Source of the DNA: a bacterium
Lineage (GTDB): Bacteria > Sysuimicrobiota > Sysuimicrobiia > Sysuimicrobiales > Thermofontiviventaceae
Length of the DNA stretch: 64,000 nt
Assembly (NCBI GenBank): GCA_030550015.1
Contig: JAUQQG010000057.1
Span: 1 to 64,000 of the forward strand
Reading direction: 5' to 3'
In this document: one piece after another, positions 35,796 through 44,638 of the stretch
Numbering within the stretch: position 1 is the stretch's first letter
Layout of the letters: the number at the start of each line of letters is the position of its first letter
The notes under the pieces: generated by a model
Database searches by the model: none
What the model was told of the DNA's origin: nothing
The model's input: only the letters and a program-made list of their open reading frames with translations
Position numbers and translations under genes: made by a program

Positions 35796-35827
35796 TTGAT
35801 TTCTGGACCAGAAGGGAGGAGGAGGGT

Positions 35828-37219
35828 ATGCGATTTTTCTTGGTTGGGGCTGTCATCCTGAGCGTCCTGATGGTCCCCGTGTTGAGCTGGGCGGCTGACC
35901 CTACTGGATCGGAGACCATCAAGACGGCGCCTGAGGCGGCGGTCAATTTCGCCTGGACACTGATCGCCGCATTCTTGGTGTTCTTCATGCAGGCAGGCTT
36001 CGCCATGGTGGAGGCTGGCTTCGCGCGCGCAAAGAACACCGTCAACATCCTCACTAAGAACTTCATGGACTTCTGCATGGGCGGTCTTGCCTTCTGGGCC
36101 TTTGGATTTGCTCTCATGTTCGGAGGATCCAAGCTCGCCTCCGGGCTGGACTTTGGGAACCCGTGGATCGGTTTCTCGGGTTTCTTCCTCTCTGGCGATA
36201 GCTACGACGTGACCACCATCGAGCTCTGGCTATTCCAGATGGTCTTCGCGGCCACGGCGGCCACGATTGTCTCTGGAGCCATGGCGGAGCGAACAAAGAT
36301 TACCGCCTATCTCGCCTACAGCTTTCTCGTCTCTGCCATCATTTACCCTATCTATGGCCATTGGGTCTGGGGAGGAGGCTGGCTTTCCGCACTCCCTTTT
36401 GGGGTTGGCGCAAGGGACTTTGCAGGATCCGGGGTCGTGCATGCAGTCGGAGGGCTGGTCGCCCTTGCCGGAGCGGCGATGGTCGGACCTCGCTTGGGTA
36501 AGTATAACGCCGACGGAACCCCCAACGTGATCCCTGGCCACAACCTTGCGTATGTGGTACTTGGCACGTTCATTCTTTTCTTCGGGTGGTTTGGGTTTAA
36601 CCCGGGCAGCACACTTGCAGCGACCGACCTCCGCATCAGCGTGATCGCCGCAAACACGTTTTTAGCTGGGATTGCAGGCGCAGTCGTCGCCCTGTACGCA
36701 TCCCTGATCAAGACGGGGAAGGCGGATGTGACGCAGGCCTGCAACGGCGCCCTTGCTGGGTTGGTAGGTATTACCGCTCCATGCGCTTACGTCGCGCCTT
36801 GGGCAGCAGTCGTCGTTGGTGGCGTGGCTGCACTGGTCATGTTGTGGAGCCTTGGGTTCGTGGAACGCACCCTGCACGTGGATGACCCGGTGGGGGCGAT
36901 CTCGGTTCACGCTGCGGCGGGTTTGTGGGGACTGCTGGCCGTCGGCATCTTCGCCGATGGGACTTACGGTGGCGTCAAGGGCCTCATCGTGGGAGAGGTT
37001 GGGCAACTGATCGCCCAACTCATCTCCGTAGTTGTCGTTACCGCCTGGTCACTTGCCACCGGGTTCCTCATGTTCTGGATCCTCAAACGGGCCATGGGGT
37101 TGAGAGCTTCACGGGAGGAGGAGATCGGTGGGCTAGACCTCACAGAACATGGGCTGGAGGCGTACCCCGCGCAGCTCGTGTCTTTCGCGAGTGTTGCTGG
37201 CGGGCAGGAACTCTCATAA
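35828..37219 (+). CDS. amt: ammonium transporter
   Basis: This Amt-family channel has 463 residues: a signal-like first helix (MRFFLVGAVILSVLMVPVL) and about eleven membrane helices. Signatures include FFMQAGFAMVEAGFARAKNT, the VVHAVGG pore-His region, GWFGFNPGS and ISVHAAAGLWG with the second pore His. It moves ammonium/ammonia across the membrane. The open frame extends to 35687, but ATG 35828 has GGGAGGAGGAGGGT upstream and opens into the signal helix. No GlnK gene is seen. A 37-residue membrane peptide and glnA follow. Confidence 0.95.
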   Translation: MRFFLVGAVILSVLMVPVLSWAADPTGSETIKTAPEAAVNFAWTLIAAFLVFFMQAGFAMVEAGFARAKNTVNILTKNFMDFCMGGLAFWAFGFALMFGGSKLASGLDFGNPWIGFSGFFLSGDSYDVTTIELWLFQMVFAATAATIVSGAMAERTKITAYLAYSFLVSAIIYPIYGHWVWGGGWLSALPFGVGARDFAGSGVVHAVGGLVALAGAAMVGPRLGKYNADGTPNVIPGHNLAYVVLGTFILFFGWFGFNPGSTLAATDLRISVIAANTFLAGIAGAVVALYASLIKTGKADVTQACNGALAGLVGITAPCAYVAPWAAVVVGGVAALVMLWSLGFVERTLHVDDPVGAISVHAAAGLWGLLAVGIFADGTYGGVKGLIVGEVGQLIAQLISVVVVTAWSLATGFLMFWILKRAMGLRASREEEIGGLDLTEHGLEAYPAQLVSFASVAGGQELS

Positions 37220-37237
37220 CCAAGGGAGGTGAATGAA

Positions 37238-37351
37238 GTGCCAGTGGAAGCGATCTATGGGATCGTAGGGTTTGGCATCCTCTTCATCATGTGGGTGGTG
37301 CTCCCGCGCCGTCTCACGCAGAGGTCGGAATCGCTCAGGGAGAGAGAATAA
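37238..37351 (+). CDS. 37-residue single-span membrane peptide between amt and glnA
   Basis: An unlisted small gene starts at GTG 37238 after an excellent ribosome site (AAGGGAGGTGAATGAA). It encodes 37 residues: a short N-terminus MPVEAIYG, one membrane helix IVGFGILFIMWVVL and a charged tail beginning PRRLTQRSE. The stop TAA is at 37349. It sits 18 bases after the amt stop and 39 bases before glnA, so it is co-transcribed with nitrogen-assimilation genes. It may bind or modulate Amt, by analogy with small membrane subunits of transporters. That is inference. Confidence 0.6.
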   Translation: MPVEAIYGIVGFGILFIMWVVLPRRLTQRSESLRERE

Positions 37352-37390
37352 GCCCGTACCGATGTGCGGCAGAAAGGAGGTCACAGGGAT

Positions 37391-38830
37391 ATGAAACCAC
37401 GAACGCCGAAAGAAGTACTGGCCTTTGCCAAGGAGCGAGGGGTGCAGGTCGTTGACCTACGCTTTACCGATCTCCCAGGGATGTGGCAGCATGCTTCGAT
37501 TCCCGCCTCGCAGCTTGATGAGGCCGTCTTCTCAAAGGGGGTTGGCTTCGACGGGAGCAGCATCCGAGGGTTCCAGGCGATCCACGAGAGCGATATGCTG
37601 TTGATCCCTGATCCCAACACCGCTTTCATCGATCCCTTCCTTGAGGTGACCACCCTCGTTCTGATCTGCAACGTCCACGACCCCGAGACCCGGCTTCCCT
37701 ACTCCCGGGACCCACGCTACGTGGCGCAAAAAGCGGAGGAATACCTGAAGATAACGGGGGTAGCTGATACCAGCTTCTGGGGGCCAGAGATCGAGTTCTT
37801 CCTCTTCGACCATGTCTCCTATGAAGTGGAGACGCACCGCATGGGATATGCCATCGATTCCAGGGAAGGGGTGTGGAACACGGGCAACAACAACGGCCGG
37901 AATCTTGGGTACCAGATCCGGCCGAAGGAAGGATATTTCCCTGCCCCGCCCTCCGATACTTTCCAGGACATCCGCAGCGAGGCGGTGCTGATCCTGGAGC
38001 AGATTGGGATTCCTGTGGAGATGCACCACCACGAGGTTGCTACGGCAGGGCAGGCGGAGGTCGACATGGAGCGTGACACCCTCGTGCGGATGGCCGACAA
38101 GGTCATGATCTACAAATATGTGATGAAGAACGTGGCGCGCCGCCACGGGCTCACTGTTACCTTCATGCCCAAGCCGCTTTTCGGGGACAATGGCAACGGG
38201 ATGCACACCCACCAAAGTCTGTGGCAAAACGGCGACAACCTCTTCTACGACGAGAGGGGGTACGCGGAGCTGAGCGAGACCGCGCTCTCCTATATCGCCG
38301 GCCTGCTCACCCATGTGGACGCACTCCTCGCGTTGACCAGCCCAACGACCAACTCTTACAAGCGCCTCGTCCCTCACTACGAGGCGCCGGTGAACATTGC
38401 CTTTTCCAAGCGGAACCGTAGTGCCTGTGTTCGGATCCCCATGTACTACAACGGCCCGGAGAGTGCGGCCAGCAAGCGCATCGAATTCCGCCCTCCAGAT
38501 CCCAGTTGCAACCCCTACTTGGCATTCGCTGCCATGCTCATGGCAGGGCTCGATGGGATCCAGCGGAAGCTGGACGCTTCACCGTTCGGTCCGCTGGACG
38601 TCAACACCTACGAGCTTCCACCGGAAGAGGCCGCTCTCGTGCGGAGCGTGCCCGGTTCGCTCGGTGCAGTCCTGGATGCGTTAGAGGCGGATCAGAAGTT
38701 CCTGCGGGAAGGAGAGGTCTTCACGGAAGACCTGCTCCGGGCCTGGATCGATTACAAACGAACCAAGGAGCTGCAGGAGGTGAGCATCCGCCCTCACCCT
38801 TATGAATTCTACCTTTACTACGACATTTGA
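37391..38830 (+). CDS. glnA: glutamine synthetase type I
   Basis: GlnA (479 residues) makes glutamine from glutamate, ammonia and ATP. The substrate-loop motif DGSSIRGF is present, as are metal and glutamate sites GPEIEFFLFD, MHHHEVATAGQAEVDM, NGMHTHQSLW and RSACVRIP. NTYELPPEE aligns with the region holding the adenylylated Tyr in enteric enzymes, so covalent control is possible. ATG 37391 follows AAAGGAGGTCACAGGG. Its placement after amt and before an ANTAR regulator marks a nitrogen-control locus. Confidence 0.96.
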   Translation: MKPRTPKEVLAFAKERGVQVVDLRFTDLPGMWQHASIPASQLDEAVFSKGVGFDGSSIRGFQAIHESDMLLIPDPNTAFIDPFLEVTTLVLICNVHDPETRLPYSRDPRYVAQKAEEYLKITGVADTSFWGPEIEFFLFDHVSYEVETHRMGYAIDSREGVWNTGNNNGRNLGYQIRPKEGYFPAPPSDTFQDIRSEAVLILEQIGIPVEMHHHEVATAGQAEVDMERDTLVRMADKVMIYKYVMKNVARRHGLTVTFMPKPLFGDNGNGMHTHQSLWQNGDNLFYDERGYAELSETALSYIAGLLTHVDALLALTSPTTNSYKRLVPHYEAPVNIAFSKRNRSACVRIPMYYNGPESAASKRIEFRPPDPSCNPYLAFAAMLMAGLDGIQRKLDASPFGPLDVNTYELPPEEAALVRSVPGSLGAVLDALEADQKFLREGEVFTEDLLRAWIDYKRTKELQEVSIRPHPYEFYLYYDI

Positions 38831-38853
38831 GTCGAGGGGAGGCGTAGTGAAAC

Positions 38854-39402
38854 GTGTCAGGCCGCGTGGTGATTGCAGACGACGAAACAGTCATCAGGTT
38901 GGGTGTGCGGACCATCCTCGAGGAGGCAGGGTACACTGTTGTGGGGGAAGCCTCCGCCGGCGGCCAGGTCCTGGGCCTTGTGGAAGAGTTGAACCCAGAC
39001 GTGGTGGTTTTGGACATCAAGATGCCCGACATAAACGGGATCGAGGTCGCTCGACGCTTGCATCACCAGCACCCGGTCCCAGTGGTCTTCCTGACCGCTT
39101 TTGGAGATCAAGAGCTGATCCGTTTGGCCAAGGAAGCTGGTGGGTTTGCCTACGTGGTCAAGCCGATCCAGGGGGCAGAGATCGTTGCTGCCGTGGAGTT
39201 GGCCCGGGCGCGATGGCAAGACCTCCAGAGCCTCCGCGAGACGCTGGAAACCCGCAAGCTCGTGGAACGAGCAAAGGGGATCCTGATGCGAAAACTTGGG
39301 ATCGGTGAAGAGGATGCATACCGGTTGCTGCACCGCTTCAGCCGTTCCCAGCGCAAACCGCTCCGCAAAGTTGCAGAGGCGGTGATCGCAAAGGAGGGAT
39401 AG
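38854..39402 (+). CDS. response regulator with ANTAR RNA-binding output domain
   Basis: The protein has 182 residues. A receiver domain (about 4-118) has acidic residues in VVIADDETVI, the phospho-acceptor Asp in VVVLDIKMPDINGIEVA, Thr in VVFLTAF and Lys in YVVKPI. A C-terminal ANTAR domain (about 125-178) reads LVERAKGILMRKLGIGEEDA then AYRLLHRFSRSQRKPLRKVA. ANTAR proteins act at RNA, preventing transcription termination. No histidine kinase is adjacent. Its likely target is the amt leader or another nitrogen gene. The GTG start gives MSGRVVIADDE. Confidence 0.93.
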   Translation: MSGRVVIADDETVIRLGVRTILEEAGYTVVGEASAGGQVLGLVEELNPDVVVLDIKMPDINGIEVARRLHHQHPVPVVFLTAFGDQELIRLAKEAGGFAYVVKPIQGAEIVAAVELARARWQDLQSLRETLETRKLVERAKGILMRKLGIGEEDAYRLLHRFSRSQRKPLRKVAEAVIAKEG

Positions 39403-39613
39403 CACCCTCTCTGGGGACACGGATTGTCATCTTCCTCCCCAAGGTCCCCCCTGCCCTCAGGACCACGAACCGCCTTCCCTTTTCCTCCTTTCTCCTCGTT
39501 CTTCCCGTCACCGCGGGAGAGGGGGTCTTCCCCCTTTTCGCCCCAAACCACGAGAGCCTCCTCTCCCTCCCGACCCACAATCGAGGAATGGCCCAAGGGA
39601 TGTAGAAGAATAA

Positions 39614-40975
39614 ATGAGGGATGTCTTTGTGATGAGAAGAGGAAGAACGTTCGTGCAAAGGTTGTGGCTCCTGTGGGCGATTCTGTGGGTGGGTATATTC
39701 GCGTTTGCCCAGGATTCCCAACCGGTGGTCTATCTCATCAAAGTGGACGGCGTGATCGGCCCCTCAACCGCGCATTACATCAGCCGTGCCATTGGGGAAG
39801 CTGACCGCAATGGTGCCACCGCCCTGGTGATCCAGCTCGATACTCCAGGGGGCCTGATGAAATCCACAGACGACATCACCCGGGCGATGCTGGCCAGCCC
39901 GGTTCCAATCGTGGTGTATGTTTCTCCTAGCGGGGCGAGGGCTGGGTCGGCCGGGGTCTGGATTACTTACGCCGCCAACATCGCTGCTATGGCTCCGGCA
40001 ACCCACATCGGGGCGGCCTCCCCTGTAGGGCTTGGGGGGCAGGCGCCAGACGAGACTCTCAAACGGAAGATCACCGAGGATGCCGTGGCTAACCTCCGCG
40101 CCTTGGCAAATAAACGCGGGCGCAACGCCGAGTGGGCGGAGAAGGCCGTACGGGAGGCAGCGAGCATTACCGAACAGGAAGCCCTTCGCCTCCGCGTCGT
40201 GGACCTCATCGCCCAGGACCTGCGTGACCTTCTGCGGAAGATCGACGGGAGAGCCGTGGAGACAGCGAGCGGCAAAGTGATCCTGCGTACGGCCAACGCC
40301 AGGGTCGTGGAGATCTCCCCGGATGTGCGGGAGAAGTTCCTGGACCTCCTCAGCGATCCCAATGTCGGCTTCGTTCTCATGACCATCGCCATCTACGGGA
40401 TCATCTTCGAGCTCTCCAACCCTGGAGCGATCTTCCCTGGGGTCATTGGGGGGATCGCCCTCATCCTGGCTCTGGCCTCGTTTGCTATCCTCAAGGTGAA
40501 CGTGGCGGGCCTTCTGCTTATTGGCTTTGCTCTGTTGCTCTTCCTTCTCGACCTCTTCCTCCCCAGCCACGGGATCCTCACGGCGGGTGGGATCGCCTCC
40601 TTCATCTTCGGGGCCATCCTGCTGACAGAGCGCCAGGCGCCCTACCTGCAGATCTCCCTCCAGCTCATCATCGCCGTCGCACTGCTCACAGCGGCCTTCT
40701 TCTTGTTCGCCGTGGGTGCGGGCCTGCGGGCCCAGCGACGGGTGATCCGGACAGGGAGGGAAGGCCTCATCGGGGCCACGGGGGTGGCCCGGACGGAGAT
40801 TAACCCGGAGGGGACGGTCTTCCTCCAGGGCGAGCTGTGGAGCGCGATGTCCGATGGCGAACCGATCCCAAATGGAGCGCGCGTCCAGGTAGTTGGGGTG
40901 GAAGGTCTCCGCCTTAGGGTGAGGCGGGTCGAGGAGCATCCACCTGGAACAGCGGCAAAGCCTCCCCATTCGTAG
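39614..40975 (+). CDS. nfeD: NfeD-family membrane-bound serine protease
   Basis: The long-form NfeD has 453 residues. A signal helix (LWLLWAILWVGIFAFA) is followed by a ClpP-like serine protease domain with VIQLDTPGGLMKSTDDI and the nucleophile Ser in GARAGSAGVWITYAANI. About four membrane helices follow, and then a C-terminal OB-fold (GATGVARTEINPEGTVFLQG). It works with a slipin (next gene), whose homologue is a substrate in Pyrococcus, in membrane quality control. The 210 bases before it are pyrimidine-rich with a small hairpin (CCCG..CGGG near 39506) and no promoter I trust. Confidence 0.92.
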   Translation: MRDVFVMRRGRTFVQRLWLLWAILWVGIFAFAQDSQPVVYLIKVDGVIGPSTAHYISRAIGEADRNGATALVIQLDTPGGLMKSTDDITRAMLASPVPIVVYVSPSGARAGSAGVWITYAANIAAMAPATHIGAASPVGLGGQAPDETLKRKITEDAVANLRALANKRGRNAEWAEKAVREAASITEQEALRLRVVDLIAQDLRDLLRKIDGRAVETASGKVILRTANARVVEISPDVREKFLDLLSDPNVGFVLMTIAIYGIIFELSNPGAIFPGVIGGIALILALASFAILKVNVAGLLLIGFALLLFLLDLFLPSHGILTAGGIASFIFGAILLTERQAPYLQISLQLIIAVALLTAAFFLFAVGAGLRAQRRVIRTGREGLIGATGVARTEINPEGTVFLQGELWSAMSDGEPIPNGARVQVVGVEGLRLRVRRVEEHPPGTAAKPPHS

Positions 40976-41005
40976 GGGGTTCGAGCGCAGGGAGGTGGGT
41001 TGAAG

Positions 41006-41767
41006 ATGCTGTATTGGCTCTACCTAAGCGTCATTGCCATCTTCGCATTCGCCGTGCTCTCGGCAATGATCAAGATCATCCGGGAGTACGAGAGGGCTGT
41101 GGTATTCCGACTGGGACGCCTCCTTGGTGCAAAGGGGCCTGGGCTCATCTTCCTCATTCCCTTTGTGGACCGGATGGTGAAAGTAGACCTGCGGGTTGTG
41201 ACCTTCGACGTTCCGCGCCAAGAGGTGATGACCAGGGATAACGTTCCCGTGACCGTGGATGCCGTGGTGTATTTCCGGGTTGTAAACGCCGAAGATGCCA
41301 TCGTCAAGGTGGAGAACTTCGGCAAGGCGACCTCTCTCATCGCCCAGACCACCCTGCGCAGCGTCGTTGGGCAACACGAGCTTGACGACCTTCTCGCGCA
41401 CCGGGATAAAATCAACCAGCAGCTCCAGCGGATCATCGATGAGGCCACGGAACCATGGGGCATCAAGGTGACGGCGGTGGAGGTCCGGGATGTCGTCCTC
41501 CCCGAAGGGATGAAGCGCGCTATGGCCAAGCAGGCCGAGACCGAACGGGAGCGACGGGCCAAGGTGATCAATGCGGAGGGCGAGTTCCAGGCGGCGGAGA
41601 AACTCGTGGCCGCGGCCCAGATGATTGCCACGCAGCCCATTGCCCTTCAGCTCCGCTTCCTCCAGACGCTCACGGAGGTGGCCACGGAGCAGAACTCGAC
41701 CACGATCTTTCCCATTCCCATCGACCTCTTTACGCCCTACCTCAAGCGCGCCCTAGAGTCACGGTGA
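41006..41767 (+). CDS. slipin (stomatin/prohibitin-like SPFH protein)
   Basis: This 253-residue membrane protein has an N-terminal helix (LYWLYLSVIAIFAFAVLSAM) and an SPFH domain (IREYERAVVFRLGRLLGAKG; LRVVTFDVPRQEVMTRDNVP; QTTLRSVVGQHELDDLL). A coiled-coil tail follows with ALKQAETERERRAKVINAEG-like repeats. It partners NfeD in the classic nfeD-slipin operon that organises membrane microdomains. ATG 41006 follows GGGAGGTGGG with better spacing than the TTG at 41000. Confidence 0.93.
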   Translation: MLYWLYLSVIAIFAFAVLSAMIKIIREYERAVVFRLGRLLGAKGPGLIFLIPFVDRMVKVDLRVVTFDVPRQEVMTRDNVPVTVDAVVYFRVVNAEDAIVKVENFGKATSLIAQTTLRSVVGQHELDDLLAHRDKINQQLQRIIDEATEPWGIKVTAVEVRDVVLPEGMKRAMAKQAETERERRAKVINAEGEFQAAEKLVAAAQMIATQPIALQLRFLQTLTEVATEQNSTTIFPIPIDLFTPYLKRALESR

Positions 41768-41789
41768 ACTCCGAGCAACCCAAAACCTG

Positions 41790-42284
41790 ATGAACACGAT
41801 AAACCTGATGTTTCACACCCGGAGTCCTGAGGAGACACAGCGCCTGGGCGAGCGCCTGGGGGAGATCCTCCAGGCCCCTGCGGTCGTAGCCCTGGTCGGG
41901 GAGTTGGGGGTTGGCAAGACCTGTTTCATCCAGGGAGTCGCCAGAGGGCTTGGGGTGAAGGGCTATGTCCCGAGCCCTACGTTCACCCTCATCCGCGAGC
42001 ACCATGGGCGGGTCCCTGTCTATCACGTTGACCTCTACAGGCTGGAGAAGCCGCAGGAACTGGAAGATCTCGGTCTTGAAGAGATCCTCGAGGGGGAAGG
42101 GGTTGTGCTCATCGAGTGGGCCGAGAAGGTTCGTTTCCTCCTTCCCCCGGAGCACTTACAAGTCGAGTTGCGCTTTGGCCAGGGGGATGAGGAGCGGGAG
42201 ATCCTCATAGTCCCTCATGGCGAGCGGTATAGGCAGCTCCTCCGTGGCTTCTCGCAAGGGCCCCATGCGCGTGCTAGCCTTTGA
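41790..42284 (+). CDS. tsaE: tRNA t6A37 synthesis ATPase TsaE
   Basis: TsaE (164 residues) is the ATPase that resets the TsaB-TsaD complex during t6A formation on ANN-decoding tRNAs. The P-loop is GELGVGKTCFIQG, then VPSPTFTLIREH, the Asp motif HVDLYRLE and VVLIEWAEK. The start codon lies inside a repeat-family copy (CCTGATGAACACGATAAACC, 41786-41805) that also occurs in the purD-purE linker. tsaB overlaps its 3' end by 20 bases. Confidence 0.93.
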   Translation: MNTINLMFHTRSPEETQRLGERLGEILQAPAVVALVGELGVGKTCFIQGVARGLGVKGYVPSPTFTLIREHHGRVPVYHVDLYRLEKPQELEDLGLEEILEGEGVVLIEWAEKVRFLLPPEHLQVELRFGQGDEEREILIVPHGERYRQLLRGFSQGPHARASL

Positions 42285-42948
42285 GACCTCGACATCCCGG
42301 GCTGGGATAGCCCTGGTGGATCACCAGGGGATCGTCGCCGAGTCCCTCCTCCTCGCGCCGATGCGTCACCTCGAGTGGATCCTTGTTGGCCTCGAGAGTA
42401 TGCTGCGGGAAGCCGGGGTTCCCCGGGACAGCATCGAGGGGGTCGCCGTATCTTTGGGCCCCGGTTCATTCACGGGGCTACGCATCGGCATCGCCACTGC
42501 CATAGGTTTGGCGAAGGGGTGGGAGGTCCCTATCGTCGGGGTTCCGACCCTGGATGTGGTCGCCGCAGGGATTCCTCGAGACGGGCTTGTGTGCGCGCTC
42601 TTGGACGCGCGGCGGGGGGAAGTCGCTGCTGCGATCTTCCGGATATGGCGCGGGGCGCTCACGAGGATCACGGGAGATCTGGTCGCTCCTATCCGGGAGG
42701 CGATTGAGCTCTTGGAAGGGTATGAAGGGGAGATCGCGCTCACCGGCGAGGGGGTTGCGAGGTTCGGGAAAGAGATTTTGGACAACCTCGGGAACCGCAT
42801 CTGGATCGCCCCGCCGGTATACTGGCCTCCACGCGCGGCCATGGTGGGGTGGCTTGGCCGTGCCCTCCTTCTCCAGGGCGTGAGGGGCGATCCCTATCAC
42901 CTCCAGCCTGTCTACGTTCGGCGCCCGGTACCTCTAGCCCCCTCCTAA
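42265..42948 (+). CDS. tsaB: tRNA t6A37 synthesis protein TsaB
   Basis: TsaB (227 residues) is the inactive ASKHA-fold partner of TsaD. It starts MRVLAFETSTSRAGIALVD and carries AVSLGPGSFTGLRIGIATA and VPTLDVVAAG. I use ATG 42265, because that gives the family N-terminus and a 20-base overlap with tsaE, suggesting coupled translation. The following 99-base gap contains ACAAAGGGTTTCTGG, like a segment at the end of the glmS ribozyme. Confidence 0.93.
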   Translation: MRVLAFETSTSRAGIALVDHQGIVAESLLLAPMRHLEWILVGLESMLREAGVPRDSIEGVAVSLGPGSFTGLRIGIATAIGLAKGWEVPIVGVPTLDVVAAGIPRDGLVCALLDARRGEVAAAIFRIWRGALTRITGDLVAPIREAIELLEGYEGEIALTGEGVARFGKEILDNLGNRIWIAPPVYWPPRAAMVGWLGRALLLQGVRGDPYHLQPVYVRRPVPLAPS

Positions 42949-43047
42949 GGAGACAAAGGGTTTCTGGCCCACGGGAGGAATGAGGGAAGGTACAGGTATT
43001 GACCGCGCGTGTAAAATTGAGGAGAGACCAAGAGGAGGATCCGCGAC

Positions 43048-43581
43048 GTGAAGCAGTTGACAAGGGTCGTCATCGAGCCCATGCGGGTGGAACATCTCCC
43101 CCGCGTGCTGGAGATTGAACGCGTCTCCTTCCCCACGCCGTGGCCACAGGATGCCTATCTTCAGGAGATCAGAGGAAACCGCTTAGCGAGCTACATTGTG
43201 GCCAAGGTGGAAGAGGAAGTGGTGGGATACGCTGGGATGTGGGTCATCCTCGATGAAGCCCATATCACCACAATTGCTGTCGACCCTCGGTACCGGCGAC
43301 AATCCATAGGGGAGCGGCTGCTCCTTGCCCTGATCGAGGAAGCAATACGCCGGGGTGCCCGGTGGATGACTCTAGAGGTCCGCAAGTCCAACACGGCAGC
43401 CCAGGCCCTCTACCGCAAGTACGGGTTCCGGGACATCGGGGTTCGCCGGGGATACTACAGTGACAACCGCGAGGATGCCATTGTGATGTGGGCTGGGGTG
43501 CTTCAGGAACCCCACTTCCAGAATCACCTGAACGCCTTGCGGGCGAAGCTGGAAGGGAGCGACCCCATGGATGATGGGTGA
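43048..43581 (+). CDS. rimI: ribosomal-protein-alanine N-acetyltransferase-like GNAT
   Basis: The GNAT acetyltransferase has 177 residues. Acetyl-CoA motif A is IAVDPRYRRQSIGERLLLAL, preceded by ERVSFPTPWPQDAYLQEI and followed by LEVRKSNTAAQALYRKYGF, all typical of RimI. It acetylates protein N-termini, classically S18. Location between tsaB and tsaD is a conserved arrangement. The GTG start is preceded by AGAGGAGGATC. The C-terminus (about 25 residues beyond the usual end) runs into a tandem repeat. Confidence 0.88.
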   Translation: MKQLTRVVIEPMRVEHLPRVLEIERVSFPTPWPQDAYLQEIRGNRLASYIVAKVEEEVVGYAGMWVILDEAHITTIAVDPRYRRQSIGERLLLALIEEAIRRGARWMTLEVRKSNTAAQALYRKYGFRDIGVRRGYYSDNREDAIVMWAGVLQEPHFQNHLNALRAKLEGSDPMDDG

Positions 43582-43623
43582 CAAGGTGACAGGGTGACAA
43601 GGTGACAGGGTTGACAGGGTGAT
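43577..43623 (+). repeat. tandem GGTGACARG repeat at the rimI-tsaD junction
   Basis: About five degenerate 8-9 base units (GGTGACAA, GGTGACAG, GGGTGACAA and so on) begin at the rimI stop codon and end 14 bases before tsaD. One unit supplies the TGA stop itself. There are no spacers, so it is not a CRISPR. Confidence 0.75.
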
Positions 43624-43636
43624 TGGGAGAAAGTCC

Positions 43637-44638
43637 ATGCTGGTGCTTGGGATCGAGACGTCGTGCGATGAGACTGCTGCAGCGGTTGTGGAGGATGGCC
43701 GGATCATCCGCTCGAATGTGGTTGCCTCCCAGGTGGATCTGCATGCACGCTTCGGTGGGGTTGTCCCCGAGCTTGCCTCCCGCAAGCATATGGAACGGAT
43801 CTTCCCCGTTCTCGACGAGGCCCTCGAGCAGGCCAGGGTGAGCTACAGAGAACTCCAAGGGGTGGCCGTGACCATTGGGCCGGGGCTCATGGGTGCCCTC
43901 ACCGTAGGTGTCGCTGCCGCCAAGGCGCTGGCATTCAGCAGAGGGCTTCCCCTCGTTGGGGTGAACCACTTGCTTGGGCACATCTATGCGAATTTTCTTG
44001 AGCACGGGGAGATCCCCCTCCCAGCCCTCGCTTTGGTCGTTTCAGGTGCTCACTCAGATCTCATCCTCATGAAGGAACATGCTTCCTACCAGATCCTGGG
44101 CCGGACGCGGGACGATGCCGCCGGGGAGGCTTTTGACAAAGTCGCCCGCGCGATGGGCCTCGGTTATCCAGGGGGTCCGGCGATCGACCGGCTTGCCCGT
44201 GCGGGTGACCCCTATGCCATCCCGCTTCCGCGGCCCTTTGCAGAAGTTGACTCCCTCGACTTCAGCTTTAGCGGGATCAAGACGGCCGTCCTCCGGGTGC
44301 TCCACAGGAACCCCTCGCCGGATCCTTCCTTTCTCGCCAACCTTGCCGCTTCCTTCCAGCGTGTGGTCGTGGAAACCCTGATCGAAAAGACTATGCGCGC
44401 AGCCCGGAGGGTTTCCCCGAAGGCTATCTTGCTGGCAGGTGGGGTTGCGGCGAACTCCCTCCTGCGGGAGCAGATGGCAGAGGCCGTGGAGAAGCTGGGG
44501 CTTCCTTTCTACCGCCCTTCCCCCTCCCTGTGCACTGATAACGCCGCTATGATCGCTGCCTGCGGCTACTACCAGCTCCGCAGGGGGGAACGGGCTGCGC
44601 TCACCCTGGGCGCCTATGCAGACCTTCCCATCTCCTGA
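43637..44638 (+). CDS. tsaD: tRNA N6-adenosine threonylcarbamoyltransferase TsaD
   Basis: TsaD (333 residues) transfers the threonylcarbamoyl group to A37. The start MLVLGIETSCDETAAAVV is typical. The metal-binding HxxxH is in VGVNHLLGHIYAN, and later motifs are GPGLMGALTVGVA, DAAGEAFDKVARAMGLGYPG and LAGGVAANSLLREQM. ATG 43637 has GGGAG upstream, better than the GTG at 43619 inside the repeat. TsaC is not in the window. Confidence 0.95.
   Translation: MLVLGIETSCDETAAAVVEDGRIIRSNVVASQVDLHARFGGVVPELASRKHMERIFPVLDEALEQARVSYRELQGVAVTIGPGLMGALTVGVAAAKALAFSRGLPLVGVNHLLGHIYANFLEHGEIPLPALALVVSGAHSDLILMKEHASYQILGRTRDDAAGEAFDKVARAMGLGYPGGPAIDRLARAGDPYAIPLPRPFAEVDSLDFSFSGIKTAVLRVLHRNPSPDPSFLANLAASFQRVVVETLIEKTMRAARRVSPKAILLAGGVAANSLLREQMAEAVEKLGLPFYRPSPSLCTDNAAMIAACGYYQLRRGERAALTLGAYADLPIS

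Noticed and set aside
35687-35827. N-terminal extension of Amt
   Set aside because: This DNA forms three strong hairpins, and ATG 35828 has a much better ribosome site and opens into the signal helix.
42999-43017. TTGACC ... TAAAAT as a promoter before rimI
   Set aside because: The two elements are only 7 bases apart.
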